DNA of 63,298 bases from Bdellovibrio sp. ZAP7. GTDB taxonomy: Bacteria; Bdellovibrionota_B; Oligoflexia; Oligoflexales; RGVZ01. This document shows, piece by piece, positions 44,756 to 55,370 of the stretch. The translations under genes and the position numbers were made by a program. Location of the stretch: NCBI GenBank assembly GCA_945900755.1, contig CAMDKS010000020.1, positions 1-63,298 on the forward strand, written 5' to 3'. The notes under the pieces were generated by a model. That model was not told the DNA's origin, did not search any database, and saw nothing but the letters and a program-made list of their open reading frames with translations. The stretch's first letter is position 1; each line of letters starts with the position of its first letter.

Positions 44756-45430
44756 CTACTTAAGCTTGGAATAATGGTTGCAACCCTGATCTATGTCGTC
44801 GATTTCATCGGTAATGGCGATCAACGTCAAAATATCCGCTGCGGGAAGAGGGCATAGCACTCGATACTTAGGGCACAGGCTTCGCCATTCAATCGTATTA
44901 AAAATTCGGCGAGGAGCTCCATCAGGGTCGTCGTTCATTGTTACTGTAAAAATTAAATCAACCTTTTTGCGAAGCTTTGCAAGTTGGTTATTGGCTGTGG
45001 ATTGTTGTTTTTTGGCGAGCTCGAGTTGTTGGTCGCTTTCGAGCATTTGTGTGTGAAACAGCTTGATATTGGTGGAGATCTGGTTTTGTTGGGCCATAGT
45101 CTCGGGGGTGTAATCAGTGCCCTCCAATTTTTTGTTGACGGCTCTCATTTTCACTTCTTCCTCGGCCACTCGCTGGCGAGACTTCTTTTTGTAAGTCTCA
45201 GAAAGCTGCACGGCATCTTCAGCCCGCGCACTTTCAGCCACAAGACTGCCCAAGGTGCTGCTGATCGTTTTGCGACAAACTTCCCGAGAGTTTCCGCTTC
45301 GGATGGACTCTGATAGCCCTATAGCGGATGTCAAAAATGCGAAAACCGTGACCAGGAGTCCTGTGGGCGCACGTGCGAAGCCAAATATAGCTAAAATAAT
45401 AGGCACAAATTTGAAAAAGCGGCTGTACAC
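44756..45430 (-). CDS. Membrane-anchored/secreted coiled-coil protein, unknown
   Basis: 224 residues from a GTG at 45430, supported by AAGGAG eight bases upstream. One or two N-terminal hydrophobic segments (about 8-42) precede ~100 residues of charged, Gln/Lys/Glu-rich heptad-like sequence, then a C-terminal part with three Cys (SLCPKYRVLC, CNHY). No family recognised. It lies 74 bases upstream of the protease gene on the same strand and may be co-expressed. It diverges from the acyl-CoA dehydrogenase gene. Confidence 0.6.
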   Translation of the reverse strand: MYSRFFKFVPIILAIFGFARAPTGLLVTVFAFLTSAIGLSESIRSGNSREVCRKTISSTLGSLVAESARAEDAVQLSETYKKKSRQRVAEEEVKMRAVNKKLEGTDYTPETMAQQNQISTNIKLFHTQMLESDQQLELAKKQQSTANNQLAKLRKKVDLIFTVTMNDDPDGAPRRIFNTIEWRSLCPKYRVLCPLPAADILTLIAITDEIDDIDQGCNHYSKLK

Positions 45431-45562
45431 TTACAATTCTCCTTGGATGACTTCCAATACTCTACTAGATTGCCCCTTTCAGTTCGAGGAAAAAATTCGA
45501 GAAGCCCGCTTTCCCAGTGAATTAAATTCCTGGAGCGCTGGCGGCGATTGTGAGGAGTCTCA

Positions 45563-47422
45563 ATGCAGAAAAAATCTAATTATTATACTGACAACAGTGA
45601 TCTCGAATTTCATTTTGAGCAAAGCATCGATTGGAACACATTATTTTCTTTAGCCACTGATAAAGACAAAGAAACCCTGCATGTTTCGAACGCTAAAGAA
45701 TACAAAAAACTATTCGTCGACTTGATAACTCAAGTCGGGGAAGTCGCAGGTTCAACAATCTCTGCCAACCAAATTAAGGTTTCTAAGCAAGATTTAGTTC
45801 TTAAAAATGGCGAGGTGGAATTTCCTCCTGCGATGTCTGAAAATGTTCAAGTTTTGATGGGTGTGGGCGTCTCTGCAATTGGTATTGCAGGCAGGTTTGA
45901 CGGTCTACCGAGTCCGGTCGCTGCCGAGTTGCCACTCGTTGAGATGCTCTACCGTGCCTGCCCCTCTACTTATCTCAATGTGACCTGGTTTGCGCCGATT
46001 GCTCGGATCATAGATGCCTTTGGATCGGAGGAGCAAAAGCTTCGTGTGATTCCACGACTCGCTTCGGGAGAGTGGAGCGGTAACATGGCATTGACTGAGC
46101 CTGATACAGGTTCAGATTTAGGGGCGATTCAGACTTACGGTACCTTACAATCCGACGGCAGTTGGAAGTTATTTGGATCGAAACGATTTATTACCAATGG
46201 CTGCGGCCATGTCTCGTTAGTTTTAGGTAAAGGTAAAAAGGGGGCGGCAGGCCTTCAAAACTTGAACTTATATTTGTGCTTTAGAACAAACGATAATGGA
46301 ACTCGTAACTATGAGGTCACAAAGCTTGAGGAAAAAACAGGTTTACATGGGTCAGCGACCTGTGAATTGAAATATGAAGGATCAGCTGCTGAGCTTATTG
46401 GCCAGGCGGGCCATGGTTTTCAGTACATGCTACATCTCATGAATGAAGCTCGAGTGGCGGTTTCTTTTCAGGGAATAGGCATTATGGAGGAGGTTTTTCG
46501 GCTTACGAAAGACTACACACAGCAACGGCAGACGTGGGGCCGTCCCATTGCACAGCATGAGATGGTCGCTGAAAAGCTACTGGATATGGAGGTGACTCTA
46601 AAAGCTGCTCGCTCCATTAGTTTTCAGGCTGGAAATGCAAATTCGATCTGTGAAATGGCGGCAAAGAAACTTCTCGAAAATAAGAGTATGACCGACCAGC
46701 AAAGACAAGAAGTTAAGGACATTCATACTAAAAATTTACGTCGAGTCCGCCGCTTGACGCCGCTCGTAAAATATTTCTCCGGCGAACAGGCGGTAAGCAA
46801 CGCTCGTATGTGCCTTCAGCTCCATGGTGGCTATGGATTTACGACGGAGTATTTAGCGGAATGGTGGCTTCGAGAAAGTTTGATTATTCCGCTTTACGAA
46901 GGCACGACGCAGATTCAAGCGCTGATGTGTTTGAAGGATACGTTGAAAAATGTGGTTCGTCGTCCAACGAGTTTTATTGAAGTGGCCTTGGGCTTAAGTC
47001 TATCCAAAATTTCCGAACGTGATCACCTGCGACGAAAATTAGGTCGCTTGAAGCAAGAATTTAATGGAGCTCTTGTGAGCTTGATTGTTCAGCTGGTGAG
47101 AGTCAATGTACGTTCAAATATCTCAAACATTAGCCCACTTCGACTTCGTAAGATGATTCGTACGATTGCAAAAGATCTCGTTAAATTTGAAAACCTAAGG
47201 CCTGCACTCCTAAATGCAGAGCGGATTACAGAAATGAAAATAGCGGTCTGTGTGGCCGAAAGTTTGATAGCGGACGTTAAAGTAGATTCCACTCGTAATT
47301 GGATTGCCGAGCGATGGCTGAACAAGGCCCTACCCCGCGTGATCATGCTTAGGGCTGAAATTGAAATGCAGGAGCCTGTACTCGCTCATAGACTAGCTGA
47401 AATTCCCTTGGGTAAAATGTAG
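45563..47422 (+). CDS. Acyl-CoA dehydrogenase, long form with C-terminal extension
   Basis: 619 residues, about 200 longer than a standard acyl-CoA dehydrogenase. The FAD/acyl-binding core shows MALTEPDTGSDLGAIQT, LHGSATCELKYEG and the catalytic-base region IIPLYEGTTQIQ. The N-terminal ~100 residues and C-terminal ~140 residues fit the additional helical domains of the larger ACAD subfamily (AidB/AcdC-like). It presumably oxidises an acyl-CoA to the enoyl-CoA; chain length is not evident. GAGGAG lies upstream. No electron-transfer flavoprotein or thiolase genes are adjacent. Confidence 0.92.
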   Translation: MQKKSNYYTDNSDLEFHFEQSIDWNTLFSLATDKDKETLHVSNAKEYKKLFVDLITQVGEVAGSTISANQIKVSKQDLVLKNGEVEFPPAMSENVQVLMGVGVSAIGIAGRFDGLPSPVAAELPLVEMLYRACPSTYLNVTWFAPIARIIDAFGSEEQKLRVIPRLASGEWSGNMALTEPDTGSDLGAIQTYGTLQSDGSWKLFGSKRFITNGCGHVSLVLGKGKKGAAGLQNLNLYLCFRTNDNGTRNYEVTKLEEKTGLHGSATCELKYEGSAAELIGQAGHGFQYMLHLMNEARVAVSFQGIGIMEEVFRLTKDYTQQRQTWGRPIAQHEMVAEKLLDMEVTLKAARSISFQAGNANSICEMAAKKLLENKSMTDQQRQEVKDIHTKNLRRVRRLTPLVKYFSGEQAVSNARMCLQLHGGYGFTTEYLAEWWLRESLIIPLYEGTTQIQALMCLKDTLKNVVRRPTSFIEVALGLSLSKISERDHLRRKLGRLKQEFNGALVSLIVQLVRVNVRSNISNISPLRLRKMIRTIAKDLVKFENLRPALLNAERITEMKIAVCVAESLIADVKVDSTRNWIAERWLNKALPRVIMLRAEIEMQEPVLAHRLAEIPLGKM

Positions 47423-47570
47423 TAGACGTAAATCCCGCTCTAAACATACCTTTTCCTCTCCTGCAAAAGAGCTAGAGCGTTGTAATTATTGATTTTTTTA
47501 ATGGAAGTTAAAAAGACCTAAGGAATTTACCCAAAGCCACCGATTATTCAATTGGGGAGGGGTCTTAGGA

Positions 47571-50500
47571 ATGATTTGGGCTAAAAAATACATATTAATA
47601 ACACTGATCTTTTTGATCTCTAGTTGCCAAAAATCCGGTAGCGGAAACGGTAGTGACGATAAATATATGCATCCGAGCGCAAAAGGTGGGGTTCCATCGG
47701 CGAAGACTTCGGAGCAACCATCCGTATCATCAGCGCTATCGCTAACAGAAGACACAGTTTTAAAGATTGGTACGACCACGGTCACCATACCTGTTGGCGC
47801 CATCTCGGTTTCGGCGACAGCAACACTGACGGCCGCTGGCGGTCTGTTTGCAAATACTAGCGCCATCACAGTCGTAAGTGAGGCGGCGCTATTAAAAATT
47901 GTTGACAGTGCGGGTGTTGATATCGCACGAACGGCTGTGCGTAAAGATATTGTGGTGACCATTGAGTCTGCGATTAAATTTACGTCCAAAAAAATAACGG
48001 CGCTCTTGACTGAGGACTATGGGCTGGCAGCAGATGTAAAGGCGGGTATCAAGCAATCGATCCTAGTCAAAGGAATTACAGCTCTTGACGGCAGTAAAAT
48101 CAAATCTACCTTTAAAATCAGAAATACAAGAATGGCCATGGTTTTGGCTGATACCTCAGGCGGCCTTCCGTCGGAGTATTCAAATTTTATTCAAACTCCA
48201 ACGGAGGTAACAAACGTCACTGCGGCGGCGGCATCTCCTGCCGACATCAAGTTAACGTGGAAAGCGGACGCATTGGTTGATGGTACGTTTGCAGTCGTCA
48301 CGGCTGTGACCGGAGCCACCCTTGCAGATTGCTCGACCGCAACTGTGATCACTGCCGTTCTTGACGCGGCCACTGCGACATACTCATATACGTCTCCAAA
48401 TCTAGCTGAGGCGACGAGTTACACTTTTAATATTTGCGGGGCCTCGCTTAGAACGCCTGTCGATTTTTCGCAAGTAGTAACAGCCACTGCGACGACCCCA
48501 GCACGTGCACTTGCGATTTTGACCAATGCGCCGACTACGGCCACAAGCAACGTGCAAAACTTGGATGTTACGGTTTCCGGCGCCAATCTTGCGACCTATC
48601 GATACGCATTAATACTAGGTGGCACGACTTGTTCAACGGCGACCTATTCCGCTGAGACGGCCGTGGCGAATCATATTACCGCATCCCTTCCAACTTCTGG
48701 CGCCGAACTCTTGTGCGTTCTTGGTACGATTGACTCGACCAACGTGCAATTGGTGGCAACTCAGAGTGCATGGACCATTGATATCACGCCGCCTGTCTTC
48801 ACGTCACTAGCGTTGTTGAATGATGCTCTAGACCTCTACATCAACAACGCTGAAAAACTTAATGCCACGGTCATTGACGGAGCTTTGGTGGCTTCGGGGT
48901 ACGATGGATTTTACTACGCAACGGCTCCTACTGCGACGGCTTGTAGCGGCTTGACCTACACTGAAACGTCGATTTTAAGTTCTTCCCTTGCAGGCTTAAC
49001 GGACGGAGTCTACAAAATATGTGTAAAGCTTTATGATGTTGCAGGAAATGTAACTTATAACAACAGCCCCACCTTTACGATAGACTATACTGACCCCGTA
49101 TTCACATCCGTTGCTCTAGCGAACGACGCGAGTGACGGTTACATCAATAATTTGGAAAAACTTAATACAAATGCGTTAACGGCGGCGACAGTGGGAACTG
49201 GCGTTGTTACACGAAACTATGTGGCCGTAAGTTCAGCTACTACTTGTGACGTAGCCTTAACCTACACTACGACAATTCCCGATAACACGTCCATAACACC
49301 AGACGGCGACTACAAAGTTTGTGCCCAAGTGCTCGACATCGCGGGGAATTTGGCTTACGGTTCGAGCAGCACGATCACTCGCAAGACCACCACTCCGACG
49401 ATTGCTTTTTCATCGGTAAGTGTTGGAAATCCTGGATCAACATTGACCCCAACCATTCTTGGCGCGGCTTCTGAGGTGTCTACCGTAACACTTTATCTTG
49501 ATGCTAGTTGTGTGACGGGATCATCTTCTGCGTCGTCGAATGTGATTTTTTCGGTCCCAGGAATCGCACTCACCAGCAATGTAAACAGCAATGCGACGAC
49601 GATCATCTACGGCATTGGTGTGGACGTTGCAGGTAACCCATCGACCTGTACGAATTTGGTCACATACACGCACGATTCCATTCTTCCAACCGTCTCGTCT
49701 GTCACATCTTCGACCGCGGATGGATCCTACAATCTCGGGGCAGTGATTAATGTTACGGTGAATTTTTCGGAAAGTGTGACCGTCACCGGAACACCTCAAC
49801 TCACGCTTGAAACTGGCGGTACTGATGCTGTCGGCAACTATGTGAGCGGTTCACCTGGTACAGCGTTGATATTTTCTTATACCGTTGCGGCCAGTGAAAA
49901 TTCTGGAGACCTAGACTTCGCGGCCACGAATTCATTGGCCTTAAACTCTGGTACCATTCGCGACGTGGCGGCCAACAATGGCACGTTGACACTGGCAAGC
50001 CCTGGGGCTGCCAACAGTATTGGATTCGGTAAAGCGATAATTATTGATACAACGGTTCCAGTTATCACCTACACGTCAATTTCACCTGTTTCGCCGAGTA
50101 CAAACCAGATTCCTGCTGTGACACTCTCGTTGTCAGAAGCTTCTGGCACGTCTGGCCTCGGCCTCTATAGTGAGTCTGGTTGTACGTCGTCCATTGCGAC
50201 AGCCGTCACTGGTACTTCAGGCAGCAATGTAATCACTACAACGTCCGTTACAGCCAATGCGCTTACGACGATTTACGCAAAAGTAACTGATGTGGCAGGT
50301 AACGTCTCGACCTGTACCAGTATGACCTCTTACACTCATGACAACACACCGGCAACCGTTGCATCGGTCACCTCAACGAACGCTGACGGCTCTTATAAAG
50401 TGGGCGAAGTAATTCCAATTACGGTGACCTTTTCTGAAGCTGTGACGGTTACGGGAACGCCGCAAATCACGTTAGAAACAGGCGGCACTGATGCCGTGGT

Positions 50501-53453
50501 CGATTACGTGAGTGGCAGCACGACAACAGTCTTAACCTTTAACTACACGGTCGCTGCGAGTGAGACGTCTGCAGACCTTGATTATGCATCGACCACCGCT
50601 CTTGCCCTTAACTCTGGGACGATTCAAGATGCGTCTCTCAACAACGCCACTCTCACTCTGGTAGCTCCAAGTACAAGTGCCGGTGCCACGATTGCAAACG
50701 GCAAAGCCATCGTCATCGACACGACACCTCCGACCGTAGCCTTCTCTTCAGTCAGTGCTGGCAATCCTGGCTCTACACTAACGCCAACGATCCTTGGTAC
50801 AGGCTCTGAGACGTCGACTGTGACTCTCTACTACGACGCAAGTTGCGTTACGGCGAAATCAGCAGGCACGGCCAATACGGTGTTTGCGAGCCCAGGAATT
50901 GCGGTCAACGCTAACGTCGGTTCCAACACCACAACCTCCATTTACGGAATTGCGGTAGACACGGCACTAAATGCCTCGGCGTGTACGAGTCTTGTGACCT
51001 ACACTCATGATAACGTCGCTCCAACGGTTTCATCGGTCACCTCAACGAAGGCTAACGGCTCTTACAAAATGGGAGAAGTGATTGGAGTTACGGTTACGTT
51101 TACCGAGTCTGTCACCGTAACAGGTACTCCTCAGATCACGCTAGAAACCGGCGGCACTGATGCTGTGGTTGATTATACGAGTGGATCTCCAGGCACAGTT
51201 TTAACGTTTAACTATACCGTGGCAGCAAGCGAGACGTCCGCAGACCTTGATTATGCATCGACCACGGCTCTTGCCCTTAACTCTGGGACGATTAGGGATG
51301 CCTCTCTCAACAGCGCCACTCTCACTCTCGTGAGCCCAAGTACAAGTACCGGTGCCACGATTGCAAACGGCAAAGCCATCGTCATCGACACCACGGTGCC
51401 AGTCATCACCTACACGTCGATCAATCCTACGACTCCAGGCTCTAGTCAAACTCCTGCTGTGACTCTCTCGCTGTCACAAGCTTCTGGTACCTCTGGTTTA
51501 GGGCTTTATAGTGAGTCTGGTTGTACGATATCTATCGCTACGGCCGTCACAGGAACATCAGGCAGCAACACGGTGACGACAACGTCATTGACGTCAGACT
51601 CGACCACCACAATTTATGCGAAAGCCACTGACGTCGCAGGCAACGTTTCAACTTGTACTAGTATGGTTTCATACATTCACTCAGCAGGTGGCTCCTTGGG
51701 AACTTGGTCTGCAACTACGTCAACCAGTGCTCCTAGTGTAGCTTACTATCACTCAGGTGTGTGGACTGGATCCAAAATGATCGTATGGGGCGGAAGTACC
51801 GACGGCACCTCGGGCATCAGCACTGGCGGCCTCTATGATCCTGTCACCAATGCGTGGACGGCAACCACATCAACGAGCGTGCCGACGGCGCGAATGAATC
51901 ATACCGCTGTCTGGACTGGAGCTCACATGGTTGTATGGGGCGGAACTACGGATGGAGCCTATGGTGGAGGCTTGAACACTGGCGCTAAATATGATCCTGT
52001 TTTGAACTCGTGGACTTCGACCACGTCAACAAGCGTGCCAGTGGCTCGATACCTTCATGTATCTGTTTGGACGGGATCTAAAATGGTCGTTTGGGGTGGC
52101 TACGAAACGTCGGTAGGCGCAAAACTAAGCACAGGCTCCCGCTATGATCCCTACACGAATGTTTGGACTGCAACGACAGATACCAGTACTAACATGAGCC
52201 CAGTCCATGACGGAGCGGCAGGCTCTGTGGCTGTTTGGACGGGCTCCAAAATGCTGTTCTATGGTGGGATCCTTCAAAGTAGCGGTGATCCTATTGGCGG
52301 CCTGTATGATCCTGTAGGCGATACCTGGACGGCGACGACTTCGACTAGTGCGCCATCTCGCTGCGCGGGAGTGGACTGTCTTGGTGAAGCGGGAGTTTGG
52401 ACGGGGTCTAAGCTCATTGTTTGGGGAGGTTCTGATCCTCTCGACGTCTCAAGTGCATACGACACGGGTGCAGTCTATGATGTGGCCGATAATTCTTGGA
52501 CTACGACCACAACCACAGGTGCCCCTAGTGCTCGCAGTTATCACTCAGCCGTTTGGACGGGGGCTAAAATGGTTATTTTGGGGGGCTGCACTGGGGCTAG
52601 TTGCGCGACCAAATTGAATGACGGCTTCGAATACAACCCTGTAACGAATGCGTGGGTGGCTACCACCACAACCAGTTTGCCAGTGGTAAGTTCTAGTCAG
52701 ACAGCCGTTTGGACGGGATCTCAAATGCTTGTTTGGGGTGGAGCGACCACAAGTGCTGTCGCTGTAAACTCTGGCGGTGCCTATTCGCCACAGTTTCAGA
52801 CTTACACCACGGGCTCTGGTAATTTTACGGTTCCTACGGGCGTCACCTCGGTCATTGTTGAAGTTTGGGGTGCGGGTGGTGGTGGCGGTGCAGCAGGCAC
52901 AACTGGCAGCGACCAAGGTGCGGCTGGTGGTGGTGGTGGTGGGTACACTCGAAAAACACTCACTGTTAGTGCGGGACAAACCATTGCTTATGTGGTTGGA
53001 GCAGGGGGCGCAGGAAATTCCACAGCAGACGATGCCCTTGCAGGAACCACGGGTGGCCTATCATCTGCGACATACAGTGGAACGACTTATACAGCTAACG
53101 GTGGAGTTGGCGGAGTGGGGAATATGGGTAGTGGAGTTGTTGGGGTAGGGGGCACCGCTACAAATGGAGACGAGAACAGAACTGGCGGCAGCGGTTCTTT
53201 AAAAACTGGCAATATTGGGGGCGGAGGAGGATCCTCTGCTGGCTCCGGAAGTAACGGTGCAACCGCTCCAGCAGCCTCAGCAACCAGCCAGCCCGGAGGT
53301 ACTTCACCGCAGGGCGGCGGCTTTGGCGGATATGGCGGAAACACGGCTGGTGGATCTGGCGTTTCACCTGGCGGAGGAGGTGGCGGCGGTGGAAAAAGCG
53401 CAGTAGGTGGCGGCGGCGCAGGAGCTTCTGGCGCAGTTAGCTTCCACTGGTAA
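47571..53453 (+). CDS. Giant surface lipoprotein: Ig-like repeats, seven kelch-like blades, Gly-rich C-terminus
   Basis: 1960 residues. Signal ends LISSCQK (Cys20 lipidated). About 35-200 is a beta-rich domain. About 205-1370 are Ig/fibronectin-like repeats, including TLETGGTDAV modules. About 1374-1740 contain seven VWTGxxMxxxGG units with YDPVTNxWTATT partners, i.e. a kelch/galactose-oxidase-type seven-blade propeller. About 1743-1960 is a glycine-rich domain with GGGGG runs (VEVWGAGGGGG). No catalytic motif or anchor other than the lipid is seen. It is probably displayed on the cell surface for adhesion or glycan contact; the role is inferred from architecture. Confidence 0.85.
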   Translation: MIWAKKYILITLIFLISSCQKSGSGNGSDDKYMHPSAKGGVPSAKTSEQPSVSSALSLTEDTVLKIGTTTVTIPVGAISVSATATLTAAGGLFANTSAITVVSEAALLKIVDSAGVDIARTAVRKDIVVTIESAIKFTSKKITALLTEDYGLAADVKAGIKQSILVKGITALDGSKIKSTFKIRNTRMAMVLADTSGGLPSEYSNFIQTPTEVTNVTAAAASPADIKLTWKADALVDGTFAVVTAVTGATLADCSTATVITAVLDAATATYSYTSPNLAEATSYTFNICGASLRTPVDFSQVVTATATTPARALAILTNAPTTATSNVQNLDVTVSGANLATYRYALILGGTTCSTATYSAETAVANHITASLPTSGAELLCVLGTIDSTNVQLVATQSAWTIDITPPVFTSLALLNDALDLYINNAEKLNATVIDGALVASGYDGFYYATAPTATACSGLTYTETSILSSSLAGLTDGVYKICVKLYDVAGNVTYNNSPTFTIDYTDPVFTSVALANDASDGYINNLEKLNTNALTAATVGTGVVTRNYVAVSSATTCDVALTYTTTIPDNTSITPDGDYKVCAQVLDIAGNLAYGSSSTITRKTTTPTIAFSSVSVGNPGSTLTPTILGAASEVSTVTLYLDASCVTGSSSASSNVIFSVPGIALTSNVNSNATTIIYGIGVDVAGNPSTCTNLVTYTHDSILPTVSSVTSSTADGSYNLGAVINVTVNFSESVTVTGTPQLTLETGGTDAVGNYVSGSPGTALIFSYTVAASENSGDLDFAATNSLALNSGTIRDVAANNGTLTLASPGAANSIGFGKAIIIDTTVPVITYTSISPVSPSTNQIPAVTLSLSEASGTSGLGLYSESGCTSSIATAVTGTSGSNVITTTSVTANALTTIYAKVTDVAGNVSTCTSMTSYTHDNTPATVASVTSTNADGSYKVGEVIPITVTFSEAVTVTGTPQITLETGGTDAVVDYVSGSTTTVLTFNYTVAASETSADLDYASTTALALNSGTIQDASLNNATLTLVAPSTSAGATIANGKAIVIDTTPPTVAFSSVSAGNPGSTLTPTILGTGSETSTVTLYYDASCVTAKSAGTANTVFASPGIAVNANVGSNTTTSIYGIAVDTALNASACTSLVTYTHDNVAPTVSSVTSTKANGSYKMGEVIGVTVTFTESVTVTGTPQITLETGGTDAVVDYTSGSPGTVLTFNYTVAASETSADLDYASTTALALNSGTIRDASLNSATLTLVSPSTSTGATIANGKAIVIDTTVPVITYTSINPTTPGSSQTPAVTLSLSQASGTSGLGLYSESGCTISIATAVTGTSGSNTVTTTSLTSDSTTTIYAKATDVAGNVSTCTSMVSYIHSAGGSLGTWSATTSTSAPSVAYYHSGVWTGSKMIVWGGSTDGTSGISTGGLYDPVTNAWTATTSTSVPTARMNHTAVWTGAHMVVWGGTTDGAYGGGLNTGAKYDPVLNSWTSTTSTSVPVARYLHVSVWTGSKMVVWGGYETSVGAKLSTGSRYDPYTNVWTATTDTSTNMSPVHDGAAGSVAVWTGSKMLFYGGILQSSGDPIGGLYDPVGDTWTATTSTSAPSRCAGVDCLGEAGVWTGSKLIVWGGSDPLDVSSAYDTGAVYDVADNSWTTTTTTGAPSARSYHSAVWTGAKMVILGGCTGASCATKLNDGFEYNPVTNAWVATTTTSLPVVSSSQTAVWTGSQMLVWGGATTSAVAVNSGGAYSPQFQTYTTGSGNFTVPTGVTSVIVEVWGAGGGGGAAGTTGSDQGAAGGGGGGYTRKTLTVSAGQTIAYVVGAGGAGNSTADDALAGTTGGLSSATYSGTTYTANGGVGGVGNMGSGVVGVGGTATNGDENRTGGSGSLKTGNIGGGGGSSAGSGSNGATAPAASATSQPGGTSPQGGGFGGYGGNTAGGSGVSPGGGGGGGGKSAVGGGGAGASGAVSFHW
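49400..51690 (+). repeat. Higher-order tandem repeat inside the giant lipoprotein gene
   Basis: Ig-like modules follow the order C-B-A-B-C-B-A, with each C/A plus B pair about 222 codons (666-669 bases). Equivalent Asp codons fall at 49908, 50574 and about 51243. The last two B modules share long near-identical DNA (for example around 50571-50720 and 51240-51390), so copy number may vary by recombination or have been homogenised recently. Confidence 0.8.
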
Positions 53454-53482
53454 AAACGTGTCCTCCGATATGATGGCCTCAA

Positions 53483-55081
53483 CTAGGGAAATTCGCAGAG
53501 GTCATCCAAGCATTCCTCAGTCTTTATATGGATTCGGTCACCGCCAAAACCCGACTGCGTATCACCATACGTCGAAAAATATTTAACGACTTTATCTCCC
53601 GTAATTTTTTTTCGGTAGTCGGTGGAACCCTCAAATGTGCAGGTAGATTCTCCAACCAACATTACTGCTTCGCATGCACTATAACTATAGTAGACACTTT
53701 CCCCATTTCTCGTCTGAGGAATATCAATACGTTTTGTTTCATTACTCTTGCACAACGACTGATCGACCCCTGCATTGACGTAGGTCGTGCGCCCGATCAT
53801 CATGCTGTCACGACGAAATTTTGTGTCCGCAAAAAAATTGTTTTGATAGAAATTCCTTTGGCAGTGACAGCAGTAACTGTATGGAACACCATCGACATAT
53901 CCTGTTGGAATGATGGGCGCGTCGACAGATTCAGGAGTGATCCCACTCAACCAACTGGCAAACGAAGCTCCTGCGCAGGCCCCCGCCCGCGACGTGCCAA
54001 CACAGTCCCCCCAAGAATTATTTCCCGTCCTCAGTGCTTCCGCAATTTCATTCGCCGCTTGGGAAATCATGCCACAGGCCGTGCCCGATGCGGTACCTCC
54101 CAAGGCGCATGTAATGCTTGCGGCCGCGCCAAGTGTGGTCAATGCCTGATTTGTAATGAAGGGGCGGCTGCCGCCAGGGTCGTAGGCCTCGTAAATAGTT
54201 CCAAAATCAACCACTTGATTCGCGGCTTCGCACAAGGACGCTGACGTCCGTAAGCAGGAAGCCAGGCGCGCCGACTGCTCCGCGCTCGTTCGCGGGCCAC
54301 AGGCGTTATCGTAGGTGCTTGGGTGAGTTATGTCAATTTTATCGGCGATCACGCGTGCTGTCGCGGCACAGGCTGCAAACGCTAACTTCTTTGCCACCAA
54401 CTGTTTAAAAGATGCCGACGACGTGCTTTTAAGCGAGGACCCGTAACCAGTTAAGAAGCGGGCGATGGTGGTTTTCCTTAATTCTGGAGCGGACTTCAAG
54501 GCAATAGCGCTCAGCTCTTTCGCGGCTAATGCCCCCAGGCAGCCTGCGGTCGCCCCTCTAAAGGCACCAATGAAAAAGGAAGCGGCCTCTTCTTCAACGT
54601 TCTTTTGGTTGGAATCTCCAACTGCGATACTAGCGTTTGAAATATTTTCGGGACTAAATAATTTTCCTAATATGTTCGACGATACTAATTCGGCAGCGTC
54701 GTAGTGGGAAACACAGACCGATTTCAATATGGCGACGTCGCACCTTGGCTCAACTGCGTGGCCCGTTAATGGAGTGATCACTAAGGCACAGCCTTGCTTG
54801 GCCAGTTCACGCAGAAAAGATTTTGAAGTTCGACCACTTGAGACACTGGCATCCAATTGCTGTTTTGCGACGCGGTCGTCCACCGTGCAATCGGCCTTAA
54901 TCCAGTCAGGTCGCAATTTTTTGGTCGGCGCACCTGGGATGATAGATTCGGTAACCTTGACGTCTAGAGCGTTGCATTTGTTCTGTGCGCCTTCCTTTGT
55001 GCGGGAATCATCTCGCCGCATGCATGAAGACAGTGGAGAGAGACATACAAATGATAGTACCCAAAATTTATTGACTTTCAT
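53483..55081 (-). CDS. Large Cys-rich predicted lipoprotein, unknown
   Basis: 532 residues from the ATG at 55081 (AAGG five bases upstream; an in-frame GTG at 55087 is less likely). Lipoprotein signal ends LSSCMRR (Cys20). The mature protein has more than 20 Cys, including a CCHCQ motif near the C-terminal third, and an Ala/Gly-rich hydrophobic middle (about 170-390) that might be helical. No family recognised. It converges with the giant lipoprotein gene with only 29 bases between the stops, and diverges from the vWA lipoprotein gene at 55371. Confidence 0.7.
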   Translation of the reverse strand: MKVNKFWVLSFVCLSPLSSCMRRDDSRTKEGAQNKCNALDVKVTESIIPGAPTKKLRPDWIKADCTVDDRVAKQQLDASVSSGRTSKSFLRELAKQGCALVITPLTGHAVEPRCDVAILKSVCVSHYDAAELVSSNILGKLFSPENISNASIAVGDSNQKNVEEEAASFFIGAFRGATAGCLGALAAKELSAIALKSAPELRKTTIARFLTGYGSSLKSTSSASFKQLVAKKLAFAACAATARVIADKIDITHPSTYDNACGPRTSAEQSARLASCLRTSASLCEAANQVVDFGTIYEAYDPGGSRPFITNQALTTLGAAASITCALGGTASGTACGMISQAANEIAEALRTGNNSWGDCVGTSRAGACAGASFASWLSGITPESVDAPIIPTGYVDGVPYSYCCHCQRNFYQNNFFADTKFRRDSMMIGRTTYVNAGVDQSLCKSNETKRIDIPQTRNGESVYYSYSACEAVMLVGESTCTFEGSTDYRKKITGDKVVKYFSTYGDTQSGFGGDRIHIKTEECLDDLCEFP

Positions 55082-55370
55082 AAGCACCTTTTATAACGGT
55101 TGGCGCTGTTCAAAACATGAACGAAAATCTTTTTCAGATGTTTCTGCCCAAAATAAATTGTGTCAAGCCCTAGCTCCCATTCTACCACATATCCGATTTT
55201 CTATGTGAGTACAGGAGACTAGTGTAACCTGTTGATTTTTAATCAGTTATATAAGGATGAATTTTTTTACTAAAGTTCCGCCACCATAGAGCCGATATAG
55301 GGCTCAACTAAGTAGGTATTTTAACACAGTTCGCGGAAATCGATTGTTATGAGATAGAGGAGCCCTAACT

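Noticed and set aside
49400-51690. CRISPR-like or non-coding tandem array.
   Set aside because: Repeats are long, in frame, coding and without short regular spacers; they are Ig-like protein modules.
53087-53482. Proline-rich open frames opposite the glycine-rich end of the giant lipoprotein.
   Set aside because: Poly-Pro on one strand is the expected mirror of GGC/GGT glycine codons on the other; no start signals.
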